In this document: positions 1-10,900 of the stretch, one piece after another
How the letters are laid out: every line of letters begins with the position of its first letter
Numbering within the stretch: position 1 is the first letter of the stretch
DNA from: S012-113 sp965368405
GTDB taxonomy: Bacteria; Bacteroidota; Bacteroidia; Cytophagales; Cyclobacteriaceae
Direction of reading: 5' to 3'
DNA: 60,524 bases
NCBI GenBank assembly: GCA_965368405.1
Contig: CBDUMS010000007.1
Coordinates: 1 to 60,524, forward strand
Program-made: the position numbers and the translations under genes
Notes under the pieces: generated by a model
The model's database searches: none
What the model was told of the DNA's origin: nothing
The model's input: the letters and a program-made list of their open reading frames with translations, nothing else

Positions 1-1
1 T

Positions 2-1906
2 ATGTGCGGCATAACAGGGATATATGCTTTTAATCAGCTAGGTAGGCTGAATATGATCAATCTGGCTAAAGCTACAGAAGCCTTAGCTTCGAGAGGTCCC
101 GATAATCAGGGTCACTTTCATAATGATTTCGTTGGACTAGGGCATAGGCGGCTGTCAATTATTGACACTTCTGCCGAGGCTAATCAACCCATGACAGACA
201 GTACGGGTCGTTATACCCTCATTTTTAATGGTGAAATCTATAATTTCAGAGCGATACGCGCATCACTTGAGGCGAAAGGTGTTCAATTTTATACCAATTC
301 AGATACAGAGGTCCTCCTACAACTTTATATACTTGAGGGGGTCAGCGGAATCGAAAAGTTAAATGGTTTCTTTGCTTTTGCCGTGTACGATAAAAACGAA
401 CACGAATTAATCGTTGCCCGAGATCGTTTTGGTATTAAACCGCTTCATTACTTTATCGATCAGGATAAGTTTTTATTTGGATCGGAGGTGAAGTCGATAC
501 TCGCCTATGGCATCGAGAAAAAGCTAAACACAACAGCTCTTTATACTTATCTTCAATTGAATTACTTGCCTGCACCAATTTCGATGTTTGAAGGTATAAA
601 GAAGTTGCTTCCAGGAAATTACATCCGAGTAAAGGACAATAATTGCAGCATAGCGTCATATTATGATGTAGAGGAAAGAATTCAGCCCTTCTCAGGTAGT
701 TTCGATGATGCCGTTAATCAGTTTCAACAACTAATGGAGGATTCGGTGACCGACAGGCTTATTGCAGATGTACCGCTGGGAACGTTTTTAAGCGGCGGCC
801 TCGATTCTACGGTGGTTAGTGCCATTGCAGCAAGAAATATTGATAAGTTAAAAACCTTTTCCATCGGGTTTAAGGACGAACCCTTTTTCGATGAGACGAA
901 CTACGCGAATAAGGCCGCTAAACTGCTGAAAACGGATCACCATGTTTTTAAATTAAGTAATAATGACCTCTATGCTCATCTTCATGATATGCTTGATTAT
1001 CTCGACGAGCCATTTGCAGATTCATCGGCGTTGGCGGTTTATATTCTTAGTAAAGAAACAAGGAAAAAGGTTACAGTAGCCCTATCAGGCGATGGTGCAG
1101 ATGAACTATTTGCCGGATATAATAAGCATGCGGCACTCCTAAAGATGTACCAAGGAGGGGTCGTGAGTAATTTGGCAACCGGCTTATCTTCACTTTGGAA
1201 GTTTATGCCTAAATCAAGAAACGGTGCATTAGCCAATAAAATCAGGCAGTTAGACAAGTTTGCAAAGGCGGCAAATATGAACCCTCAGGAAAGGTATTGG
1301 ATGCTGGCTTCTATTGCCGATAAGCAGTACGCGAGCGATCTATTAGTACAGAACATTGATTCACTTGATTTCAATGCCTTTGACGAATTACGGAGTAGTT
1401 ACCTTAGCTCTTTGCGCGATAAAGATATTACAAGCAATCTGTTGGCGGATTTAAAGCTCGTCTTACCCAATGACATGTTAACAAAAGTAGATTTGATGTC
1501 GATGGCACATAGCTTGGAAGTGCGAGTTCCTTTTCTGGACCATCGTATTGTGGAGTTTGCATTTGGACTTCCAGATTCTATGAAGATCACTTCTAATTTA
1601 AGGAAACGTGTTGTTCAAGAAGCATTTAAAAGCTGGATTCCACCTGAAATCTTTAATCGAGGGAAAAAGGGATTTGAAGTTCCACTACTGAAGTGGTTCC
1701 GTACTGAAATGAAAAGTACGATAATGGATGATCTTCTTGAAGATCGGTTTATACTTGATCAAGGGATATTTAATCCAGTTATGGTTAAGCTGCTTAAAAA
1801 ACAGCTTTTCTCGCGAAATCCAGGTGATGTGCATGCTAAAATTTGGGCATTAATTGTTTTTCAGCACTGGTGGAAAAGAAATTTCCTTCTGAATAGCTCT
1901 ACATAA
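2..1906 (+). CDS. asnB: Asparagine synthase (glutamine-hydrolysing)
   Basis: Class II glutamine amidotransferase fused to an ATP-dependent asparagine synthetase; by family it makes Asn (or amidates another carboxylate) using Gln and ATP in the cytoplasm. The start at base 2 is right because Cys2, directly after Met, is the N-terminal nucleophile (MCGITGIY). An RGPD motif (31-34) and NGEIYN (76-81) follow in the glutaminase domain. The PP-loop SGGLDS lies at residues 264-269. Length 634 aa fits the ~600-650 aa subtype often found in polysaccharide or surface-modification loci, so the in vivo acceptor could be something other than free aspartate. The next two genes follow at 17 and 9 bp and may be co-transcribed. 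Anything upstream is outside the window. Confidence 0.93.
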   Translation: MCGITGIYAFNQLGRLNMINLAKATEALASRGPDNQGHFHNDFVGLGHRRLSIIDTSAEANQPMTDSTGRYTLIFNGEIYNFRAIRASLEAKGVQFYTNSDTEVLLQLYILEGVSGIEKLNGFFAFAVYDKNEHELIVARDRFGIKPLHYFIDQDKFLFGSEVKSILAYGIEKKLNTTALYTYLQLNYLPAPISMFEGIKKLLPGNYIRVKDNNCSIASYYDVEERIQPFSGSFDDAVNQFQQLMEDSVTDRLIADVPLGTFLSGGLDSTVVSAIAARNIDKLKTFSIGFKDEPFFDETNYANKAAKLLKTDHHVFKLSNNDLYAHLHDMLDYLDEPFADSSALAVYILSKETRKKVTVALSGDGADELFAGYNKHAALLKMYQGGVVSNLATGLSSLWKFMPKSRNGALANKIRQLDKFAKAANMNPQERYWMLASIADKQYASDLLVQNIDSLDFNAFDELRSSYLSSLRDKDITSNLLADLKLVLPNDMLTKVDLMSMAHSLEVRVPFLDHRIVEFAFGLPDSMKITSNLRKRVVQEAFKSWIPPEIFNRGKKGFEVPLLKWFRTEMKSTIMDDLLEDRFILDQGIFNPVMVKLLKKQLFSRNPGDVHAKIWALIVFQHWWKRNFLLNSST

Positions 1907-1923
1907 TTTGACTATATTTATCT

Positions 1924-2247
1924 ATGGGAAATAAAGGAGATACTTTATCGGGGGAATCAAACCTTGCTGCTCAATATTGGGTAGAATCGATTGCATCTAT
2001 TGGTGAGATTACAAACAAGAAAATGTTTGGCGGCAATGGGATCTTTCATTCCGGCAAGATGTTTGGGATTGTGGATTCATCTGGAAAATGTTTTTTAAAA
2101 GTAGACGATACTAATCGGGCAGACTTTGAGGAAACAAATGCTGTCCAACATAGTAGAATGCCGTATTATTCGGTTCCAACCGATGTTCTAACCGACTCCG
2201 ATAAGCTCATTGAATGGTCGATGAAATCGATAAATATTAAGAAGTAA
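1924..2247 (+). CDS. TfoX N-terminal domain family protein
   Basis: Small (107 aa) cytoplasmic protein resembling the TfoX/Sxy N-terminal domain. The recognisable core is the KKMFGGNGIF segment (around residues 33-42), followed by MFGIVD and a LKVDD stretch. Full TfoX/Sxy competence activators also have a C-terminal helix-hairpin-helix domain, which is absent, so a competence role should not be assumed. It starts 17 bp after asnB. The AT-rich leader is also compatible with its own transcript. A second TfoX-N protein lies at 11326-11685. Confidence 0.75.
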   Translation: MGNKGDTLSGESNLAAQYWVESIASIGEITNKKMFGGNGIFHSGKMFGIVDSSGKCFLKVDDTNRADFEETNAVQHSRMPYYSVPTDVLTDSDKLIEWSMKSINIKK

Positions 2248-2256
2248 TTTTTAAAT

Positions 2257-3285
2257 ATGAAATTATTTACAGGAATTCAATTGATTGCGATTTTAATATT
2301 TCTTCTCCACCCTGTTATAGGATGGAGTCAGGATGGTGTCCAAGACTCACCTAAATTATTTTCATCAAACGAGGTTCTTGCAATTACTATAAAAACGGAT
2401 ATGAAAGGACTCCTTAAAATGTCAAAGGAGGATAAATATCAAAAGGCAAATCTCTATGTTGATGGTCAAAAGCTTAAAATTCGAATCAGACCAAGAGGAA
2501 ATAATCGCTTCGAAACCTGTAGTTTCCCTCCAATAACGCTCAACTTTAAGAAAACTGAGTTTCCAGATTCTACCTATACACAATTAACGAAGCTTAAACT
2601 TGTTAACACTTGCAAGCTGCAGTTAAGTTATGAACAATTTATACTTCGAGAGTATATGGTTTACCGAGTTTTTAATCTTCTTTCCGACTATAGTTTTAAA
2701 GTCCGGCTGCTTAAAATAGAGTATATAGACTCCGAAGATAAAATGAAGCCTATTATTCGCTATGGTTTTGTTATTGAAGATGCCGATTTTCTGGCCAAAA
2801 GGTTCAATGGGTTTGTTCTCAAGAGCAAAGGGCTTGCCGATAAAGCGACTAATCTTGATCAGATAGTGCTTCTCTCACTTTTCGAATATATGATAGGAAA
2901 CTTCGATTGGCAGGTATCTGCTCAACAAAATTTAAAGCTTATTAAATTATTCGATATCAATGAGCCTGCCCCTTACGTAATTCCCTATGACTTTGATTAT
3001 TCTGGCTTAGTTAATGCCAGCTATGCTATACCTTCAGAAAAACTAGGAATTGAGTCGGTTCTTGAGCGATTGTACTTTGGGAAATGCTATACCGAAGACG
3101 AGCTTGAAAAAGCTATCGCCATTTTTCTAGATCGAAAAGAAGAAATATTCGCTTTGTATTATAATTTCCCATTACTGAACAAGGCGAGTATAAAACATTC
3201 AATAAATTATCTTGAAAGTTTTTATAAGATTATTGAGAACGAAAAGTCATGGAAATACCAATTCATAACGAAATGTAATCCTTAG
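2257..3285 (+). CDS. Secreted protein of unknown function
   Basis: 342 aa. The N-terminus is a signal peptide (hydrophobic residues ~7-22, probable cleavage after WSQ), so the protein is periplasmic or exported. No domain is recognised with certainty. Visible features are a basic strand motif IRPRGNNRFETC with FPPITLNF, a conserved-looking KLKLVNTCK segment, two tyrosine/leucine-rich helices and an acidic DFDYSGL motif near residue 250. The pattern of an RxRG strand plus a later DFDYSG element loosely recalls CotH-type atypical kinases, but I cannot confirm kinase residues and do not assign that function. It begins 9 bp after the TfoX-N gene, suggesting co-transcription. Confidence 0.7.
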   Translation: MKLFTGIQLIAILIFLLHPVIGWSQDGVQDSPKLFSSNEVLAITIKTDMKGLLKMSKEDKYQKANLYVDGQKLKIRIRPRGNNRFETCSFPPITLNFKKTEFPDSTYTQLTKLKLVNTCKLQLSYEQFILREYMVYRVFNLLSDYSFKVRLLKIEYIDSEDKMKPIIRYGFVIEDADFLAKRFNGFVLKSKGLADKATNLDQIVLLSLFEYMIGNFDWQVSAQQNLKLIKLFDINEPAPYVIPYDFDYSGLVNASYAIPSEKLGIESVLERLYFGKCYTEDELEKAIAIFLDRKEEIFALYYNFPLLNKASIKHSINYLESFYKIIENEKSWKYQFITKCNP

Positions 3286-3360
3286 CCATATTTTAAAAAC
3301 GTATCATTCTTTTGGCATCAATTCCTTAGTAACTTAGTGTAAAACCAGCAATAATATAAT

Positions 3361-4347
3361 ATGGAGTATAGAAATTTGGGTAAATCCGGACTTAAAGTGA
3401 GTAGACTTTCTTTTGGTTCATGGTTAACATTTGGTTCTGGAATAAAGGACAATACGGCTGAAGACCTTATGTCATTTGCTTATGAAAACGGTATTAACTT
3501 TTTTGATAACGCGGAAGTGTATGCGCATGGTAAATCAGAGATCGCTATGGGCGAAATCCTGAATAAGTTTAACTGGCCCAGAGACTCATACATTATATCA
3601 AGCAAAGCTTTTTTTGGAGGGGTACTTGACCCTTTACCCACGCAGCGTGGTCTAAACCGAAAGCATCTCACTGAAGCATGCGATGCTGCACTCAAGCGTT
3701 TACAATTAGATTACCTCGATCTTTATTTTTGTCATCGCCCTGATAAGGAAACTCCGATGGAAGAAACGGTTTGGACGATGCATAATCTCATTGCACAGGG
3801 TAAAATTCTGTATTGGGGTACATCGGAATGGAGTGCTCAGGAAATAATGGAGGCTCATATGGTTGCACGGGAAAATAATTTAATAGCGCCAATTGTTGAG
3901 CAACCACAGTACAACATGCTTACTCGTGAGAAAGTTGAGGTAGAATACAGTCAGATTTATAAAACTGTTGGGTTAGGAACCACTATCTGGTCGCCATTGG
4001 CCTCTGGGATACTTACGGGAAAATACAATAATGGAATTCCTGAAGGAACACGGTTTGCCGATGAGCGAAATGCCTGGCTTAAGGATGCCCGCTTTGATCA
4101 AGAATTGGTGGCGAAAGCAAATGAGGTTACAAGCATTGCCAACGATCTTGGTATGTCGGCTTCTCAATTGGCTATTGCATGGTGTTTAAAAAATGATGAT
4201 GTAAGTACCGTAATCCTGGGCGCATCGAAAGTGAGTCAGCTCAAGGAGAATATTAACACTTTAGACTTGGTTGAAAAGCTAGATGATGCCATTATGGAGA
4301 AAATCGAGGAGGTACTTCAGAATAAGCCTGAGCACCCGCCATTTTAG
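3361..4347 (+). CDS. Aldo/keto reductase, Kv-beta/YghZ-like
   Basis: NAD(P)H-dependent oxidoreductase of the aldo/keto reductase superfamily, 328 aa, a full single TIM barrel. The catalytic tetrad can be read: Asp in NFFDNAEVY, Tyr in the same motif, Lys in ISSKAFF, His in YFCHRPD. The C-terminal SQLAIAWCLKND and VILGASKVSQL segments match the cofactor-binding end of the Kv-channel beta-subunit-like subfamily (YghZ-type). The physiological carbonyl substrate is not evident. The last 4 bp overlap the stop of the convergent gene at 4344-4808, and no terminator hairpin lies between them. Confidence 0.9.
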   Translation: MEYRNLGKSGLKVSRLSFGSWLTFGSGIKDNTAEDLMSFAYENGINFFDNAEVYAHGKSEIAMGEILNKFNWPRDSYIISSKAFFGGVLDPLPTQRGLNRKHLTEACDAALKRLQLDYLDLYFCHRPDKETPMEETVWTMHNLIAQGKILYWGTSEWSAQEIMEAHMVARENNLIAPIVEQPQYNMLTREKVEVEYSQIYKTVGLGTTIWSPLASGILTGKYNNGIPEGTRFADERNAWLKDARFDQELVAKANEVTSIANDLGMSASQLAIAWCLKNDDVSTVILGASKVSQLKENINTLDLVEKLDDAIMEKIEEVLQNKPEHPPF

Positions 4348-4808
4348 CCACCAACAACCTCAATATTTTTACCTTCGGCAATTTCTCTTAAAGTTTCTTT
4401 AATTGATATAGAGGTGTCGGAGTCTGAAGAATAATCGAACTTCTCTACACTATCGTTGAGGTTAAAGACCAATTCGAATGCTTTAAACTCTATTTCCGAA
4501 ATATCAGACCACCTAATTTTTTTATTACTACTCCAAAAGCTTTTTTTCAATCCTATACTGTCTTCGTCAATGCTGATTTTTGGCGAAAGTCGCGACTTTT
4601 CAGAGAGTCCCATCCAAGCATAAAACACATTAAATATGCCGGCGGCAATTTGCGCAATACCCAAGACAAGACCGATAGTTTCGAGAGGTTTCACGTAAAC
4701 GTTTATCACCCCATTGAGCAAAAAAACAAACCCGAGAATAAAGAATAACCAACGGTTGGCTTTCAGAGAGAACTTGTTATTGGTGCCTAAGATGAACGTC
4801 TTCGACAT
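4344..4808 (-). CDS. Small membrane protein of unknown function
   Basis: 154 aa. Two transmembrane helices (residues ~19-36 and ~42-65) precede a soluble C-terminal region with KIRWSDISEIEFKAFELVFNL. That looks like a small beta-rich PH-like (bPH) module, as in many two-TM bacterial proteins; the fold assignment is inference. The stop overlaps the convergent aldo/keto reductase by 4 bp. The start lies 7 bp downstream of the stop of the BNR-repeat gene, so it is probably the last gene of the 11176-to-4344 minus-strand unit. Confidence 0.65.
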   Translation of the reverse strand: MSKTFILGTNNKFSLKANRWLFFILGFVFLLNGVINVYVKPLETIGLVLGIAQIAAGIFNVFYAWMGLSEKSRLSPKISIDEDSIGLKKSFWSSNKKIRWSDISEIEFKAFELVFNLNDSVEKFDYSSDSDTSISIKETLREIAEGKNIEVVGG

Positions 4809-4815
4809 AAGCTAT

Positions 4816-7800
4816 TTAGTTTTGGTTTGGAATAATGATATAATCTACATTCTCTTTTGTAAGAAGTTCTTTAAAGCTTACAACTTCTGTACTCAGCACC
4901 TTATCGTACTTTTCCTTAATTGTAGAGTACTCTTTCTTAACATCATCGAATCGTTCTACCACTCCCGCGGTAGGTTTGCCTTGAGCATAAGTTAAAATGC
5001 TGTAGACTCTACCAATATGATTTGTAAACTTTCTGGGGTAATTAATGGCATCTTGACTCGTCTGAATTTTGTTTTGAATAATCAAATCTTCAACTGCAGT
5101 AAGGGCTAGATCGAGCGACGCAGCCGATTTCTTTATCTCGTCGGAATGCCCAACTTCCACGGCTCGCTTAGCAATATCATTTGCCTGCATTCTAATCTCT
5201 CGAATGTTTTCTAAAGCTTTATGAGACTCATCAATCATTGTTGCAACCTCTACACCCATATCATATTGTAAGCGCATATCTTCTGCCGTAACATGTGTCC
5301 AATTTGGGTCAATTTTTATCGTTAGAGGCGCTTCTTGTTCCCAATCGTTAATTTTTAGCTTCACTGTGTAATCTCCGGGAGGTACCATGGGTCCTTGAGC
5401 TGGGTTGCGTAGGACCATCGAGACAAAATCAGGTACTAATTCAGGGCCATTTACCTGCATATTCCATGATAAACTGTTGTAGCCTTGAGATATTTTCAGT
5501 TCTGCTTCGGCCTTATCTTTATCAGGATTAGACCTAAAAGAATGAATAACATTCTTATTCGCATCCATTATTTCTATGAAGGCTACAGTAGAGGAGTCGA
5601 CTTCGTCAGCAATATAATAGACAATCATTGGATCCTTTCCGTATACATCGGTTCGATATGCGATTGCTGGCTCGAACAACGCATTGGTTTTCTTCTTTAC
5701 TATAGCAGCGCCTTGTACTGGGCCAAGGTCATTTATAACCCAAAATGAGCGACCTTGAGTACTTAGGGCTAAACTATTGTCTTGTACTTCCATATCCGTT
5801 ATGGGCACAACAGGTAAATTCTGCTGAAACGAGTCCCAAGATTTTCCATCATCAAATGAGATATAGGCTCCAAATTCAGTTCCAGAATAAATTAGCCCAC
5901 GAACCTTGGGGTCTTCTACAACTGCTCGAACAAAATGATCGTTAGGAATTCCGTTACCTCCATTGGTGAGCAATTCCCAGCTTGTTCCATAATCATTAGT
6001 TCTAAAGATGTATGGCTTAGGATCGTTATCACGGTAGCGATATACAGCTGCAAAGGCGCGACCTTTGGAATGAGGGGAAAGTGAAATCTTGTTCACGGTT
6101 CCCTCTGAAGGCATAGCTGGTGGCGTTATATTTTGCCATGTAGCTCCTGCATCACGACTGATATGAATCAAGCCATCATCACTTCCAGCCCAAAAGACAC
6201 CTTCCTCAAGTTTAGAAATCTCGAAGGTGAAGATTGTTGAGTAAATTTCTACACCAGTGCCATCGTGCTGGATGGGGCCGCCGGGAATATCATGATACTT
6301 ATCTAACGCTCTAGTGAGATCAGGGCTTATTACCTTCCATGATTGACCATTATCTACGGATTTATGAACGAAATTAGAAGTGTGAAATACTTCTTGTGTA
6401 TTGAAAGGATTTATAGCTATTGGAAAATTCCATTGCCAGCGGTATTTAAGATCACGCTGCTCAGTGCCTTCGGTATAATGCGGGTAGGCCGTTACCTGTC
6501 GAACATAGTTCTCGCTTCTGTCCATAAAGGTTATTTCACCGCTATAGGTACCTGCATAAACAATATTCGGGTTCTCAGGATTAACTGCGACATCGCCACT
6601 TTCACTACCTCCAGCATTAAACCAATCTTCGGAATTCGTTAATTTATTGCTTTGAAAGCTAGGAACGGATATCGTGCTATTGTCTTGTTGTCCTGCGTAT
6701 AACCTAAATGGAAATTGATTATCTACAGTAACCCTATAAAACTCGGCTGTAGAATAGGTGTGTTGTGATGACCAGGTTTGACCTCCGTTTAGCGTAACGT
6801 TCGCTCCACCATCATTACAATTAATCATTATTCTGGTATCATTTGGATTAATCCAAACTCCGTGATTATCTCCATGTGGCGTTCGAATTCGTTCAGAAAA
6901 GGTTTTACCGCCATCTATTGATTTATAAAAACCAGTATTTGACGCATATATGGTATTTTCATCCTGGGGATCGGCAGTTACATGTGAGTAATACCACCCG
7001 CGCTGTCGTAATTTATGATGACCGTTAATTAACTGCCACGATTTGCCACCGTTATCAGACCGATAAAGGCCGCCATCTTCTTCTACTTTGGTCTGGATTT
7101 GGGCCCAAACTCTTTTAGAATTTGCAGGCGAAACGGTAAGCCCGATTCTGCCCAGAAGGCCAGTGGGGAGTCCGCCGCCCAATTTATTCCAAGTATCTCC
7201 GCCATCGATGGATTTCCAAATACCACCTTCTTCGCCACCATCTATCATCGTCCATGGCTTTCTTTCGGCACGCCACATGGCAGCATAAATTATCCGAGGG
7301 TTATTAGCATCAAGGGCTAGGTCAATGGCACCGGTATTATTACTTATAAAAAGTACTTGCTGCCAGGTCTTGCCACCATCGGTCGTGCGATATACACCAC
7401 GTTCTTTATTGGGTCCGAAGATATTTCCCAAAGCCGCTACAAAGACTACATCAGGGTTTGATGGGTGAATTTCAATTTTTCCAATTTGGCCTGCATCAGG
7501 GAGCCCAATGAATTCCCAGGTTTCCCCTTCATCTACAGATTTGTACATCCCAACCCCGGAAGATACATTGCCGCGAGCGCAAGCAGATCCTGTGCCCATA
7601 TAAACAGTATAATGGTCGGAAGGGGCAACAGCAATTGCTCCTATAGACCCCGCGGCTATCTGTCCATCGGTTATATTATCCCATGTTCTGCCAGCATCAT
7701 TTGTTTTCCACACTCCGCCACCGGTTGCTCCCATATAAAAGTCATATGGTTTACTTGCGACACCGGCAATTGCCGTTGCTCTTCCTCCGCGTGAGGGCCC

Positions 7801-7944
7801 TACCGATCGGTAAGATAATCCACTATATAAATCAGCGTCAACCGATTGATTTACTGGTGCTTTCGATTTATTCTTTTTGCGTTGAGCATAGGAATAAGGA
7901 CCTATGGCAAGGAAGATTATAAGTACTAGGGATAATTTTTTCAT
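4816..7944 (-). CDS. Secreted BNR/Asp-box beta-propeller protein (VPS10-like)
   Basis: 1042 aa exported protein. Signal peptide at 1-20 (cleavage after SYAQ). Many Asp-box repeats (S/TxDxGxxW) follow, including SVDEGETW, TTDGGKTW, SIDGGDTW, SDNGGKSW, SVDNGQSW, SRDAGATW, TNDYGTSW and SFDDGKSW, consistent with two stacked seven- or ten-bladed propellers of the sortilin/VPS10 or GH74-like fold. A Fn3-like strand region and an alpha-helical tail make up roughly the last 250 residues. The family is common in marine Bacteroidota and often labelled 'glycosyl hydrolase', but I see no residues proving enzymatic activity. Its paralogue lies 10 bp upstream (7955-11176). No T9SS C-terminal sorting domain is visible. 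Confidence 0.88.
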   Translation of the reverse strand: MKKLSLVLIIFLAIGPYSYAQRKKNKSKAPVNQSVDADLYSGLSYRSVGPSRGGRATAIAGVASKPYDFYMGATGGGVWKTNDAGRTWDNITDGQIAAGSIGAIAVAPSDHYTVYMGTGSACARGNVSSGVGMYKSVDEGETWEFIGLPDAGQIGKIEIHPSNPDVVFVAALGNIFGPNKERGVYRTTDGGKTWQQVLFISNNTGAIDLALDANNPRIIYAAMWRAERKPWTMIDGGEEGGIWKSIDGGDTWNKLGGGLPTGLLGRIGLTVSPANSKRVWAQIQTKVEEDGGLYRSDNGGKSWQLINGHHKLRQRGWYYSHVTADPQDENTIYASNTGFYKSIDGGKTFSERIRTPHGDNHGVWINPNDTRIMINCNDGGANVTLNGGQTWSSQHTYSTAEFYRVTVDNQFPFRLYAGQQDNSTISVPSFQSNKLTNSEDWFNAGGSESGDVAVNPENPNIVYAGTYSGEITFMDRSENYVRQVTAYPHYTEGTEQRDLKYRWQWNFPIAINPFNTQEVFHTSNFVHKSVDNGQSWKVISPDLTRALDKYHDIPGGPIQHDGTGVEIYSTIFTFEISKLEEGVFWAGSDDGLIHISRDAGATWQNITPPAMPSEGTVNKISLSPHSKGRAFAAVYRYRDNDPKPYIFRTNDYGTSWELLTNGGNGIPNDHFVRAVVEDPKVRGLIYSGTEFGAYISFDDGKSWDSFQQNLPVVPITDMEVQDNSLALSTQGRSFWVINDLGPVQGAAIVKKKTNALFEPAIAYRTDVYGKDPMIVYYIADEVDSSTVAFIEIMDANKNVIHSFRSNPDKDKAEAELKISQGYNSLSWNMQVNGPELVPDFVSMVLRNPAQGPMVPPGDYTVKLKINDWEQEAPLTIKIDPNWTHVTAEDMRLQYDMGVEVATMIDESHKALENIREIRMQANDIAKRAVEVGHSDEIKKSAASLDLALTAVEDLIIQNKIQTSQDAINYPRKFTNHIGRVYSILTYAQGKPTAGVVERFDDVKKEYSTIKEKYDKVLSTEVVSFKELLTKENVDYIIIPNQN

Positions 7945-7954
7945 GATTATTTAA

Positions 7955-10900
7955 TTAGTCTTTCATCTCCGGAACCACTATCAAGGGTAGGCTCGCGGCT
8001 TCAAGTTTTTGATTAATTGAAGTTGCGGCAGGTATAACATCTGCATCGAAAGCTTTAGAAATTGTGGCTAATTCTTCATGATGTAGATTAAACACAGCAA
8101 CTTGCTGGTCTGTTGGCTTAAAATCTCCTTCTTGAACCTGTCGAGCAAGATTCATAAGTTTAGAATAAAGCATAGTAGGACCTCTAAGGTCATCAGCAAA
8201 GGTTCCGGTTAGGGTAAGTTGGAATAACCTTCCTTCTACACTAATACAAGTACTATCAAAAGAATCTAGTTCACTGCCCATCCCAGCTTCAATTTCATCA
8301 TTCATTAGTTTAATGTCGTCTATTTGCTTTCTGATCCATTCAAGCTGGTTCACCAAAGTAGCCACAGCTGAAATATCATCCCTAATTTTTAAGGCGAGCT
8401 CAGTTTGTTCAGCAATTTCGGCTTCGGTGCCCGATGTGTTGGGGTCTTTAAGAACAGACAAGCTGGTCGATAATTCCTTGCTGCCATTCGTAATCTTCAC
8501 TGTATAGTTACCCGGCTTCACCAGTGGCCCTTCAAAACCGCCATAGCCCCAGGTAACCAGTTGTCGCCAACCTTGCTTGTTTTCTCTTAATCTTTCCGGA
8601 ACAGCTGCGCCATCTTGGGCCATACCCAATGGCAAGGTTCTCAATTTGGGTTCGGTGGCTCGGTCGTGTCGTAAATCCCATTGCACTCGATTTATTCCCT
8701 TTTTTGTGGCTCCATCTAACTCAGAAATAAGATTATTATCCTCATCGTAGATAGCTATTTTAATCGAATCTTCTGCCTCTTTCAAATAGTAATTTATAGA
8801 GGCACCATAACGTGGGTTACGGCCATCTGATGGCAACGAGTTGCCTTGGCCAGGCCCGGAACGGTATTGAAAACGATATGCTGGTCGCTGTTCAAAGAGG
8901 TGGAGATCGCTGGATAATACTTTATTATCCAATTGACGTAAGGCTGTGATGTCATCCATGATCCAAAATCCTCTGCCATAGGTAGCGATAACGAGGTCAC
9001 TAAAACGATCCTGAATTTCCAACCAATGAACAGGGGCATGTGGCATATTGGCCTGAAGTGGCATCCAGCTTGCGCCGTCATCCACCGAGAAATAAATACT
9101 ATTCTCTGTACCCAGATAGAGCATACCTTTTCTTTTTGGATCCTCTTTTATCACATGCACATAGCTTAGTTCTGAAACAGGAATGCCTGATGTGATTTTC
9201 GTCCAACTCTTGCCAAAATCAGTCGTTTTATAGGCATATGGATTACGGTTATTTTCCTGGTGAGCATCTACACTTATATAGGCTGTTCCTGCAGCATACT
9301 TACTGGGCTCGATGTTGCTGATTGTTCCCCAATTTGGTAAGCCTGGGATATTTGCGGAAACGTTTTGCCAATTATTACCGCCGTCCTGGGTGATTTGAAC
9401 CTGGCCATCATTGCTTCCTGCCCAAATTACACCTTCCTGTACGGGAGATTCTGCTATTGAAAAGAGCGTTGACCCAAAATCCACCCCAATATTATCTATT
9501 GTTAATCCACCTGAGGTAACCTGTTTCGATTTATCATTCGTAGTAAGATCGGGGCTGATTTCTTGCCAGCTCTGGCCACCATTAGTGGTTACATGAACAT
9601 GCTGGCTACCAACATAAACCTTATTATGGTCGTGGGGTGAAATGTGAACTGGGAATGTCCAGTTCCAACGATATTTAAGTTCTGCCGGTCCCCATCCCAT
9701 AGGCTCATCTGGCCATACTCTAACCTCGCGTGCATGACCTGTTCGGGCGTCATAACGCGTTAGGGAGCCATCGTAACTGCTCGACCATATGATGTTAGGA
9801 TCTTTATGATCGGGTAGGGTATAGCCACTCTCGCCACCGCCAACTGGGTGCCATAAAGCGGTTGATATTCCTCGACCCATTCTTGAATTACTTGGACCCT
9901 TGGTTGATGGTCCATCCTGCCGATTGCCATAAACATTGTAGGGCACTTGATCATCTACGGCAACATGATACATTTGGCCTGTTGGCAATTCGGGTCGCAA
10001 CCATGATTCACCATGGGTAGTAGAAATACAAATTCCACCGTCATTGCCCACTAATATTCGATCGGGATTCGTAGGGTCTATCCACATATCATGATCGTCG
10101 CCACCAACACCTGGCAGGCGAGTGGCAGTTTTACCACCATCTTGTGTTTTCCATACGCCATGTGCCATGAAATAAACCTCATCGGCATCAGTGGGCGAAA
10201 TAGCAAGTCTTGTATAGTAGTGGGGCCTTTGTGTATACTCCTGATCGTGACTAACAAGCTGCCATGAATTGCCACCATTTGTGGACCTAAATAGTATGCC
10301 TGCAAAATCGTATTGTGCTGTTTCAATCAAAGCATACATTTTATCACTATCCGAAGGGGCAATACCCACTGCTATTTTTCCTAAAGGCGATCCTGGCAAT
10401 CCCTTTCCTGATAACTTTTTCCAGTTCTCACCACCATCTTTCGAAATATATAGACCACTACCCGGGCCACCACTTTTCCGAACCCATGTTTTTAGTTCTA
10501 TCTGCCACATTCCTGCTATCAGAATCCTTGGATTATTGGCATCCATAGCGATATCAGAAGCTCCGGTATTCTCATCAACGAACAGTACTCTTTTCCAAGT
10601 TAGGCCACCATCGACAGTTTTGTAAACGCCACGTTCTTGCTGAGGTCCATACGCATGACCTAATGCCGCAGCATAAACAGTATTAGGGTCTCGAGGATCT
10701 ATAATAATTCTGCCTATTCTTCCAGTTTTAGTCAAACCCATATTTTTCCAGGATTTACCACCATCCTCCGATTTGTAAATACCATTTCCTATTGAAATAT
10801 TACTTCGGATAAAGGTTTCTCCAGTTCCTGCCCATATTACATTATTATCTGATGGTGCAATGGCTAATGCACCAATTGATGAAACATCCTGATCATCAAA

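Noticed and set aside
7465..7794. Open frames of 60-110 codons antisense to the beta-propeller genes
   Set aside because: They run opposite to clear Asp-box repeats and give cysteine/serine-rich translations typical of shadow frames.
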